A program made the position numbers and the translations under genes. A stretch of 12,878 nt of DNA. It comes from Pauljensenia sp. (lineage in GTDB: Bacteria; Actinomycetota; Actinomycetes; Actinomycetales; Actinomycetaceae). The notes below the pieces were generated by a model that searched no databases, had not been told where the DNA came from, and was given only the letters and a program-made list of their open reading frames with translations. Each line of letters starts with the position of its first letter. Within the stretch, counting starts at the first letter, position 1. Shown in pieces: positions 5,855 through 10,997 of the stretch. Location of the stretch: positions 1 through 12,878 of the forward strand of contig JASBZF010000049.1 in NCBI GenBank assembly GCA_029983625.1, given 5' to 3'.

Positions 5855-7147
5855 TTGCTCAGTGCATTCGCCCAGGCGTTCCGCACGCCCGACCTGCGCC
5901 GCAAGCTGCTGTTCACGCTGTTCATCATGGCGATGTTCCGCCTCGGCTCATATATTCCGACACCGGGTGTTGATTCACGAGAGATCCAGACCTGTCTCGC
6001 CCAACAGTCTGAGGCAAACCTCCTCGACCTCGTCAATCTTTTCTCGGGCGGCGCCCTCCTCCAGCTGTCGATCTTTGCGCTCGGCATCATGCCGTACATC
6101 ACTGCATCGATCATTATTCAGCTGCTGCGTGTGGTGATCCCCAGGTTCGATGACCTCCACAAGGAGGGACAGACCGGGCAGGTGAAGCTCACGCAGTACA
6201 CGCGCTACCTCACGATCTTCCTCGGTGTCCTCCAAGCGACAACCACGATTACTTTGGCGCGCACGGGCCGTATGTTCTCAGGCTGCACCGCCAAGATCAT
6301 CGCCGATGAGTCAGCAATGATGTTCCTCATCATGGTGATTGTCATGACGGCAGGCACGGGCGTTGTGATGTGGCTCGGCGAGCTCGTGACCGAACGCGGC
6401 ATCGGTAACGGCATGTCCCTCCTCATTTTCACCTCGATTGCAGCCAGGCTCCCCTCGCAGATGATCGCTATCGGTCAGGCGGGCAAGTGGGGTTCAGTCT
6501 TTGCGATCCTGATCCTCCTTCTCGGAGTTACTCTCGCTGTTGTCTACATCGAACAGGCTCAGCGTCGTATTCCCGTGCAGTACGCAAAGCGAATGGTGGG
6601 ACGGCGTCAGTACGGCGGCACGACGACCTACATTCCTTTGAAGATCAACATGTCGGGCGTGATCCCCGTTATTTTCGCTTCCTCGATCCTCGCACTACCG
6701 ATGATGGTCGCTCAGTTCGGTCAGGTGACCGATGGTTGGGTGCAGTGGATCTCAGCGAACTTGCACCAGAACTCCTGGATCTACCTCACCTTCTACGCGC
6801 TGTTGATCCTCTTCTTCGCTTTCTTCTACACCTCGATCACCTTCAACCCGGATGAGACCGCAGACAACATGAAGCGCTATGGCGGCTTCATCCCCGGTTA
6901 TCGTGCGGGACGACCGACCGCAGAGTTCCTGACCTACGTGATGAACCGTTTGACGACAGCAGGCTCCCTTTACCTTGTGGTGATCGCACTGCTGCCCTCG
7001 CTCCTCATCATTCCGCTGAAGCTTTCGCCGGGTCAGATGCCCTTCGGTGGCACGACACTGCTGATCGTTGTGGGTGTGGGTCTTCAGACGGTCAAAGAGA
7101 TCAACACTCAACTCCAGCAGCATCATTACGAAGGGTTCCTGCGATGA
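5855..7147 (+). CDS. secY: Preprotein translocase channel subunit SecY
   Basis: SecY forms the ten-helix protein-conducting channel in the cytoplasmic membrane, with SecE and SecG, driven by SecA or by the ribosome. The 430-residue product starts MLSAFAQAFRTPDLRRKLLFTL and contains GVIPVIFASSILALP, NPDETADNMKRYGGFIPGYRAGRPT and the family signature MPYITASIIIQLL (79-91) in the second transmembrane region. It ends VKEINTQLQQHHYEGFLR. The start is a TTG at 5855: AGGAGGA (5844-5850) ends 4 nt before it and it yields the conserved N-terminus. The last bases overlap adk by 4 nt (ATGA), so adk is translationally coupled. Confidence 0.98.
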   Translation: MLSAFAQAFRTPDLRRKLLFTLFIMAMFRLGSYIPTPGVDSREIQTCLAQQSEANLLDLVNLFSGGALLQLSIFALGIMPYITASIIIQLLRVVIPRFDDLHKEGQTGQVKLTQYTRYLTIFLGVLQATTTITLARTGRMFSGCTAKIIADESAMMFLIMVIVMTAGTGVVMWLGELVTERGIGNGMSLLIFTSIAARLPSQMIAIGQAGKWGSVFAILILLLGVTLAVVYIEQAQRRIPVQYAKRMVGRRQYGGTTTYIPLKINMSGVIPVIFASSILALPMMVAQFGQVTDGWVQWISANLHQNSWIYLTFYALLILFFAFFYTSITFNPDETADNMKRYGGFIPGYRAGRPTAEFLTYVMNRLTTAGSLYLVVIALLPSLLIIPLKLSPGQMPFGGTTLLIVVGVGLQTVKEINTQLQQHHYEGFLR

Positions 7148-7722
7148 CATCCGTCGTTCTGCTCGGCCCTCCCGGAGCTGGTAAAGGGACGCAAGCTGCT
7201 CGTATCGCAGAGCGTCTGGGTATTCCGGCGATTTCTACCGGCGAGATTTTTCGCACCAACATGGCTGAGGGTACCGAGATCGGACTCCAAGCGAAGGCAT
7301 ACATGGACCGAGGTGAGTTCGTTCCCGATTCGGTGACGAACGCGATGGTTCAGGCGCGTTTATCTGCTCCAGATGCTGCGGGTGGTTTCCTCCTTGACGG
7401 CTATCCCCGTAATGTGGAGCAGGCCCGCGCTCTTGCCTCCTTGTGTGAAGACCTGGGTCAATGCATTGACCTTGTTCTTGAGATTGAAGTTGACGAGGAC
7501 GAGGTTGTGGCACGGATGCTGAAGCGAGCTGAAGAGCAGCATCGTGCTGACGACACGGAACCTGTGATGCGACACCGGCTTGAGGTGTATCACCAGCAAA
7601 CTGAGCCTGTTGCTGCCTTCTACGCAGACCATGACCTCTTAGAGGTTGTGGACGGAACCGGTTCAATCGATGAGGTTACCGCGAGGATTTTCGCACTCCT
7701 TGACCGGGTGGAAGGCCGCTGA
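7144..7722 (+). CDS. adk: Adenylate kinase
   Basis: Adk catalyses AMP + ATP to 2 ADP in the cytoplasm and sets the adenylate pool. The 192-residue product has the P-loop GPPGAGKGT (8-16), the AMP-site segment STGEIFR (31-37; Glu where many have Asp), DGYPRN (84-89; Tyr where most have Phe) and the arginines R123, R127, R133, R142 and R144 that surround the phosphates. The lid is the short form, without the four-cysteine zinc cluster, as in other actinobacteria. ATG 7144 overlaps the secY end by 4 nt. Codon use here and in map is less biased than in the ribosomal genes. Confidence 0.97.
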   Translation: MTSVVLLGPPGAGKGTQAARIAERLGIPAISTGEIFRTNMAEGTEIGLQAKAYMDRGEFVPDSVTNAMVQARLSAPDAAGGFLLDGYPRNVEQARALASLCEDLGQCIDLVLEIEVDEDEVVARMLKRAEEQHRADDTEPVMRHRLEVYHQQTEPVAAFYADHDLLEVVDGTGSIDEVTARIFALLDRVEGR

Positions 7723-7723
7723 G

Positions 7724-8635
7724 GTGCCGCGCATCGAGCTGAAGACGATCGAGCAGCTCCGTTGGATGCGGCGTGCCGGTCTTGTTGTTGCGGACATCCA
7801 TGCGTCCCTGCGTGAAGCAGCTCAGCCGGGGGTGACAACAGCGGAACTTGATGCGGTTTCAGCTGAGGCGATTCGACGTGGCGGTGCGACTTCCAATTTC
7901 CTCCACTATTGCGGTTATCCGGCGACAGTGTGCATTTCTGTGAACGATGTGCTCGTTCATGGGATCCCAGGTGATCGTCGTCTTGAACTGGGCGACATTG
8001 TGAGTTTCGACTGCGGTGCTTGGATTGGGCAGGCTGGGCGTCAGTGGCACGGGGATGCTGCTTTCACGATGGTGGTCGGAGATCCTTTTCTTTCGGATGA
8101 AGATTTTGCTGCGGGAACGAGGGTGAGTGGCCCCGCTCCGGCGGGGGTGTCTGAGGACGTGTTGCGTCAGCGCCGTGAACTTGACGCTCTCACACGAGAG
8201 GCCCTATGGGCGGCTTTGGCTGGTCTTGCACGCGGGAAGCGCGTAAGTGCAGTTGGTGCTGCAGTGGAAGAGGTCGTTGCAGCTCGTGCTTTGGATTTCG
8301 GCTGGGAAGCCGGAATTGTTGAAGAGTACACGGGTCACGGAATTGGTACTGCGATGCATCAGGCGCCCGAGGTGTTGAACTTTAATGCTCGCGGTCTTTC
8401 GGCACGTCTTAAGCCGGGGATGGCCTTAGCGGTAGAGCCGATGCTCACAACGGGTTCCATTGAGACTTTCACTGAGGATGACGACTGGACGGTGCGCACG
8501 GCGGACGCTTCGGATGCCGCTCAGTGGGAACATTCGGTTGCGATTTTGCCGGATGGGATTTCGGTTTTAACCGCTGTGGATGCGGGTGCAGCGGGGCTTG
8601 CGCCCTACGGTATTACACCAATTAGCCTGGACTAG
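7724..8635 (+). CDS. map: Methionine aminopeptidase, type I
   Basis: MetAP removes the initiator methionine from nascent proteins. All five metal ligands are visible: D96 (SFDCGAW), D111 (WHGDAAF), H205 (TGHGIG), E238 (AVEPML) and E269 (WEHSV). The conserved H79 (LVHGIP) and H212 (MHQAP) are also present. I start at GTG 7724 (MPRIELKTIEQLRWMRRAG), 1 nt after the adk stop, with GGAAGG at 7710-7715 spaced 8 nt; the upstream in-frame ATG lies inside adk. The 303-residue product is longer than the usual 250-285. It has four extra residues between the two Asp ligands (spacing 15 instead of 11) and a longer acidic loop at about 120-155. No zinc-finger N-terminus is present. Confidence 0.96.
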   Translation: MPRIELKTIEQLRWMRRAGLVVADIHASLREAAQPGVTTAELDAVSAEAIRRGGATSNFLHYCGYPATVCISVNDVLVHGIPGDRRLELGDIVSFDCGAWIGQAGRQWHGDAAFTMVVGDPFLSDEDFAAGTRVSGPAPAGVSEDVLRQRRELDALTREALWAALAGLARGKRVSAVGAAVEEVVAARALDFGWEAGIVEEYTGHGIGTAMHQAPEVLNFNARGLSARLKPGMALAVEPMLTTGSIETFTEDDDWTVRTADASDAAQWEHSVAILPDGISVLTAVDAGAAGLAPYGITPISLD

Positions 8636-8649
8636 CTGGATTAACTGTG

Positions 8650-8718
8650 TCGCTCTGATACTTAGGTAGAGCGAGGCGTGATGAAGCCTGCTGTTCTATG
8701 CCTCGCTCTCACAGGCTT
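8650..8718 (+). promoter_or_regulatory. Interleaved inverted repeats in the map 3' region
   Basis: AGAGCGAGGC (8668-8677) pairs perfectly with GCCTCGCTCT (8700-8709). AAGCCTG (8684-8690), inside the loop, pairs with CAGGCTT (8712-8718), so the two stems form an H-type pseudoknot. In addition TCGCTCT (8650-8656) can pair with AGAGCGA (8668-8674), excluding the first stem. The set looks like a switch between alternative hairpins, or a 3' UTR structure that ends the map transcript. There is no clear U-tract. Confidence 0.6.
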
Positions 8719-8773
8719 TGGAATCTTTGACAAGAAGCTGATGAGATGACGAGTGTTCTGAAGAGTCGGATAC

Positions 8774-8812
8774 AAGCTGTGGGTGGGACGCATTACGGTC
8801 CACCCACAGCTT
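8774..8812. terminator. Bidirectional terminator hairpin between map and the reverse small gene
   Basis: AAGCTGTGGGTGG (8774-8786) pairs perfectly over 13 bp with CCACCCACAGCTT (8800-8812). The stem lies 8 nt past the stop of the reverse-strand small gene and downstream of map, the expected place for a shared terminator of convergent genes. Both arms end in only two A/T residues, so the U-tract is poor on either strand. Confidence 0.65.
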
Positions 8813-8820
8813 CGCCGTCG

Positions 8821-9048
8821 TCAGGAAGACAGATCTTCCTTGCGAGCTTTGCTCCACGTGTAACTGAGATAGCTGGCGCGTAGACCGTAGATCACTGCAC
8901 CGATGAGGAAGATCCAAAAGTACTGTCTTATTGTCACAGTGAGGGCGATCATGAATACGGTAAATATCCAGGAGTGGACCGTTTCTTTGCCAATTTGCTC
9001 TGTTGATCTCATCATGGATACCCGATCACAATTCCGATGAAGGTACAC
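8821..9048 (-). CDS. Small two-helix membrane protein, unknown function
   Basis: I do not recognise the family. The 75-residue product has a polar N-terminus, a hydrophobic helix at about 27-40 (WIFTVFMIALTVTI), a short RQY turn, a second helix at about 43-56 (YFWIFLIGAVIYGL) and a basic, then acidic tail (SKARKEDLSS), so a membrane hairpin is likely. The GTG at 9048 is chosen because AAGGAGG (9062-9056 on the reverse strand) ends 7 nt before it. ATG codons at 9015 and 9012 give a shorter form of 64 or 63 residues but lack a ribosome-binding site. It is the only gene on the reverse strand, in DNA of visibly lower GC than the flanking operons, with its own promoter and terminator. Confidence 0.7.
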   Translation of the reverse strand: MYLHRNCDRVSMMRSTEQIGKETVHSWIFTVFMIALTVTIRQYFWIFLIGAVIYGLRASYLSYTWSKARKEDLSS

Positions 9049-9050
9049 AT
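9012..9050 (-). CDS. Possible 12-residue leader peptide overlapping the small membrane gene
   Basis: The ATG at 9050 lies 5 nt after the same AAGGAGG and opens a 12-codon frame (MCTFIGIVIGYP). Its stop TGA (9014-9012) overlaps the ATG codons at 9015 and 9012 of the membrane-protein frame. This would allow translational coupling to a shorter membrane protein instead of the GTG start. The two readings exclude each other, and the sequence alone does not decide. Confidence 0.2.
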   Translation of the reverse strand: MCTFIGIVIGYP

Positions 9051-9083
9051 CCCAACCTCCTTGTTGTGACGAAGTAACATTAG

Positions 9084-9105
9084 TACTGTAAGTGTTCTCA
9101 CAGTA
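9084..9105. promoter_or_regulatory. Palindrome within the promoter spacer, possible operator
   Basis: TACTGT (9084-9089) and ACAGTA (9100-9105) are perfect inverted repeats separated by 10 nt, with a further AG (9091-9092) and CT (9097-9098) pairing inside. The element overlaps the -10 box and fills the spacer up to the -35 box, the usual place for a repressor site. The regulator is not in this window. Confidence 0.5.
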
Positions 9106-9113
9106 TGTGTCAA
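9085..9113 (-). promoter_or_regulatory. Promoter of the small membrane gene
   Basis: On the reverse strand, a perfect TTGACA (9113-9108) is followed after 17 nt by TACAGT (9090-9085), which fits TANNNT. Transcription would start near 9078 and give a leader of about 30 nt before the GTG. It is the best match to a housekeeping promoter in the window. Confidence 0.75.
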
Positions 9114-9437
9114 TAGTTGTGATGCATTGTGTAGGAAATGTGGCAAGAGTCTTTGTGTGCCGAAAGGTGTGTGAGCTTCTGTCTCGTTCTTCTCGCTGTG
9201 AATGTATGAAGAAGAGGGGTGCAGAGGAATCAGAGCGTGATCTGATCTTCCGTTTGCTACTGAGCCGACTCTTTGTAAGGTGAGGCAATCGACAGGCGGC
9301 TGGGCTATCATAAGCGACCCAAAATGTCGTATTGTTGACACTCGGGCGTGTCGTCAGTCGGCGCATATCTGCGTTGTGGCGCGCCCTGCGGCATCAGCCG
9401 CGACGCATCCGATGAACGTAGAGGACAGACGGAGGAT
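9114..9437. other. Gap and leader upstream of infA
   Basis: No convincing gene. The first half is lower in GC and holds a weak TTCTTC/GAAGAA inverted repeat (9187-9192 with 9208-9213). The second half carries the infA promoter candidates, a GACAC/GTGTC hairpin with a 6-nt loop (9337-9341 with 9348-9352) and a GCGGC/GCCGC hairpin with an ATCA loop (9388-9392 with 9397-9401). A TTGACA at 9335-9340 has no -10 at a proper distance. Confidence 0.5.
9254..9281 (+). promoter_or_regulatory. Possible infA operon promoter
   Basis: TTGCTA (9254-9259) and TAAGGT (9276-9281) are 16 nt apart, giving a start near 9288 and a leader of about 150 nt. A better single -10 box, TATCAT (9306-9311), lies just downstream but has no clear -35. 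One of the two probably drives infA-rpmJ and the genes behind them. Confidence 0.4.
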
Positions 9438-9659
9438 ATGGCGAAGAAAGACGGCGTCATCGAAATGGAAGGCACGGTTATTGAGGCCCTCCCCAACGCG
9501 ATGTTCCGCGTGGAACTGAAGAACGGTCACGTCGTTCTCGGTCACATTGCGGGGAAAATGCGGCAGCACTACATCCGAATCCTCCCTGAGGACCGGGTCG
9601 TCGTCGAACTTAGCCCCTACGACCTTTCCCGAGGTCGTATCGTCTACCGCTACAAGTAA
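9438..9659 (+). CDS. infA: Translation initiation factor IF-1
   Basis: IF-1 occupies the A site of the 30S subunit during initiation. The 73-residue OB-fold product MAKKDGVIEMEGTVIEALPNAMFRVELKNGHVVLGHIAGKMRQHYIRILPEDRVVVELSPYDLSRGRIVYRYK matches the family from end to end. The start at ATG 9438 is fixed by this conserved N-terminus. GGAGG (9431-9435) is only 2 nt from the ATG, unusually close; GAGGA at 9421-9425 is 12 nt away. Reading upstream in frame would give a non-homologous N-terminus. It heads the infA-rpmJ-rpsM-rpsK-rpoA-rplQ group. Confidence 0.98.
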   Translation: MAKKDGVIEMEGTVIEALPNAMFRVELKNGHVVLGHIAGKMRQHYIRILPEDRVVVELSPYDLSRGRIVYRYK

Positions 9660-9672
9660 GAACCGACACTTC

Positions 9673-9686
9673 CGCCCCTTTGGGCG
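9673..9686 (+). promoter_or_regulatory. Small hairpin before the rpmJ ribosome-binding site
   Basis: CGCCC (9673-9677) pairs with GGGCG (9682-9686) around a CTTT loop. The rpmJ ribosome-binding site GGAGG (9689-9693) starts 2 nt later. It may influence rpmJ translation or simply space the genes. Confidence 0.35.
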
Positions 9687-9700
9687 CTGGAGGAACCACC

Positions 9701-9814
9701 ATGAAGGTCAAGCCGAGTGTCAAGAAGATCTGTGACAAGTGCAAGGTGATTCGTCGCCACGGCAATGTCATGGTCATCTGTGACAACCCCAGGCACAAGC
9801 AGCGTCAGGGCTGA
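9701..9814 (+). CDS. rpmJ: 50S ribosomal protein L36, zinc-binding type
   Basis: L36 is the smallest large-subunit protein. The 37-residue product MKVKPSVKKICDKCKVIRRHGNVMVICDNPRHKQRQG carries the complete zinc site Cys11, Cys14, Cys27 and His32. GGAGG (9689-9693) ends 7 nt before the ATG. Like S14 in this window it is the zinc-requiring paralogue, so both are expected targets for replacement when zinc is short. Confidence 0.98.
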   Translation: MKVKPSVKKICDKCKVIRRHGNVMVICDNPRHKQRQG

Positions 9815-9834
9815 GTAGGCCCGACGCGCAAGAG

Positions 9835-9849
9835 GGGACATTTCGTCCC
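9835..9849 (+). promoter_or_regulatory. GGGAC hairpin preceding the rpsM leader structure
   Basis: GGGAC (9835-9839) pairs with GTCCC (9845-9849) around a 5-nt loop, 4 nt before the closing stem of the four-way junction. It may be the first element of the same leader. Confidence 0.4.
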
Positions 9850-9853
9850 GCAG

Positions 9854-9938
9854 CATCACATCCACCGCCTCAGGCGACCCTCGGTTCGGAGGCCGAGGCC
9901 GGGTGGCTCACCCGGAAGATGTGATGACGGCCTCCGAA
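9854..9938 (+). promoter_or_regulatory. Four-way-junction RNA with pseudoknot upstream of rpsM, candidate ribosomal-protein leader
   Basis: Stem P1 is CATCACATC (9854-9862) with GATGTGATG (9918-9926), 9 bp. Inside are three hairpins: P2 CGCC/GGCG (9866-9869 with 9873-9876), P3 CCTCGG/CCGAGG (9879-9884 with 9893-9898, 8-nt loop) and P4 CCGGGTG/CACCCGG (9899-9905 with 9909-9915, GCT loop). P3 and P4 abut without a spacer. The P3 loop TTCGGAGG (9885-9892) is complementary to CCTCCGAA (9931-9938); the match extends to 11 bp (9885-9895 with 9928-9938) if P3 opens. The rpsM ribosome-binding site GGAG (9947-9950) follows directly. The E. coli alpha operon is controlled at this position by S4 binding a pseudoknot. 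No homology to that element is claimed. Confidence 0.7.
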
Positions 9939-9960
9939 GAACAACTGGAGCACCAACAAC

Positions 9961-10335
9961 ATGGCACGTATTGCCGGTGTCGATCTCCCCCGCGAAAAGC
10001 GCATGGAAATCGCACTCACCTACATCTACGGAATCGGTCGTACCCGCGCTGCCGAGACCCTCGCCGCCACGGGCGTGAGCCCAGATGTGCGCGTCAAGGA
10101 CGCAACTGAAGAGGATCTCGTGAAGCTGCGTGAATACATCGACGCGAACTTCAAGGTCGAGGGCGACCTTCGCCGCGAAGTTCAGGCCGATATCCGCCGC
10201 AAGATCGAAATTGGCTCTTACCAGGGCCTTCGTCACCGTCGTGGCCTGCCGGTCCACCGTCAGCGCCCCAAGACCAATGCGCGTACCCGTAAGGGTCCCA
10301 AGCGCACCGTCGCAGGCAAGAAGAAGGCCAAGTAA
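9961..10335 (+). CDS. rpsM: 30S ribosomal protein S13
   Basis: S13 in the 30S head contacts the P-site tRNA and forms bridges to L5 and L31. The 124-residue product starts MARIAGVDLPREKRMEIALTYIYGIG and has the helix-two-turn-helix region, the signature SYQGLRHRRGLPVHRQRPKTNARTRKGP (about 86-113) and the lysine-rich C-terminus AGKKKAK that touches tRNA. GGAG (9947-9950) is 10 nt before the ATG. The 146-nt gap upstream contains the four-way-junction element and is the longest between ribosomal genes in this block apart from the rpoA leader. Confidence 0.98.
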   Translation: MARIAGVDLPREKRMEIALTYIYGIGRTRAAETLAATGVSPDVRVKDATEEDLVKLREYIDANFKVEGDLRREVQADIRRKIEIGSYQGLRHRRGLPVHRQRPKTNARTRKGPKRTVAGKKKAK

Positions 10336-10396
10336 GGTCTCGGGACCGGCGCTCGCGCCCTCCCTTCCACGACTGAAGAAGGAACTGTAAAGCAAC

Positions 10397-10807
10397 ATGG
10401 CAGCTGCAAAGACCTCGCGCTCCGGTGCCGCACGCAAGCCGCGCCGCAAGCTCTCCAAGAACGTCACTCACGGTCACGCCTACATCAAATCGACGTTCAA
10501 CAACACGATCGTGTCCCTCACCGATACGACCGGTGCCGTCATCGCCTGGGCCTCTTCGGGCCAGGTTGGCTTCAAGGGCTCCCGCAAGTCCACCCCCTTC
10601 GCCGCGCAGCTCGCGGCTGAGGCGGCGGCTCGTCGCGCCCAGGAGCACGGCATGAAGAAGGTTGACGTATTCGTCAAGGGTCCCGGCTCTGGCCGTGAGA
10701 CCGCGATCCGTTCCCTCCAGGCCGCAGGTCTTGAGGTCGGTTCGATCCAGGACGTCACCCCGCAGGCTCATAACGGCGCTCGCCCTCCGAAGCGTCGCCG
10801 CGTCTGA
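10397..10807 (+). CDS. rpsK: 30S ribosomal protein S11
   Basis: S11 lies on the 30S platform beside the E site and S7. The 136-residue product has the core HGHAYIKSTFNNTIVSLTDTTGAVIAWASSGQVGFKGSRKSTPFAAQ and GPGSGRETAIRSLQAAGLEVGSIQDVTP, followed by HNGARPPKRRRV. The widely conserved end is HNGCRPPKRRRV, so a cysteine is replaced by alanine here. AAGGAA (10379-10384) is 12 nt before the ATG. The 61-nt gap from rpsM contains an imperfect GGGA..GGCG/CGCC.TCCC hairpin (10342-10364) with no U-tail. Confidence 0.98.
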   Translation: MAAAKTSRSGAARKPRRKLSKNVTHGHAYIKSTFNNTIVSLTDTTGAVIAWASSGQVGFKGSRKSTPFAAQLAAEAAARRAQEHGMKKVDVFVKGPGSGRETAIRSLQAAGLEVGSIQDVTPQAHNGARPPKRRRV

Positions 10808-10997
10808 TCCGTCGCATCGGGCAAGCCGCTTCGCCCTCGGCACCCAAAGGAAACCGTAAGGAACCCTACCGGCAGCCGAATGAATGCTTGCCCCACGTCT
10901 GAGTCGGCCGATCGGCAGGCTCACACCCCCTGTCCCGCGTAGGCGGGAGCAACTGTCCGGCGTCATATGGCGGGCGCCGGGAAGAAAGGACCACGAC
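10808..10997 (+). promoter_or_regulatory. Structured 190-nt leader between rpsK and rpoA, rpsD absent
   Basis: No gene fits here; in most bacteria rpsD (S4) occupies this position, but actinobacteria such as Streptomyces and Bifidobacterium keep rpsD elsewhere. Three stem-loops can be drawn: GCTTGCC (10886-10892) with GGCAGGC (10914-10920, one G-U), TCCCGC (10933-10938) with GCGGGA (10943-10948, GTAG loop), and CCGGCG (10957-10962) with CGCCGG (10975-10980). The last ends 4 nt before the rpoA ribosome-binding site AAAGGA (10985-10990). The palindrome GCCGATCGGC is at 10907-10916. No clear promoter is seen. Confidence 0.5.

Noticed and set aside
9092..9283. 63-codon forward frame upstream of infA
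   Set aside because: It begins inside the reverse promoter, lacks a ribosome-binding site and has a Cys/Arg/Ser-rich composition without any motif.
9335..9340. TTGACA as -35 box of infA
   Set aside because: At 16-18 nt spacing there is only TCGGCG-like sequence and no TANNNT; the hexamer is part of a GACAC/GTGTC hairpin instead.
9049..9366. Long upstream extension of the reverse membrane gene (to 181 residues)
   Set aside because: The added N-terminal half is low-quality sequence, crosses the promoter and its palindrome, and has no ribosome-binding site; the AAGGAGG-served GTG at 9048 is far better.
10342..10364. Hairpin between rpsM and rpsK as a terminator
   Set aside because: The stem is interrupted (GGGA, 2-by-1 internal loop, GGCG) and is followed by TTCCAC, not a T-run; the genes are expected to be co-transcribed.
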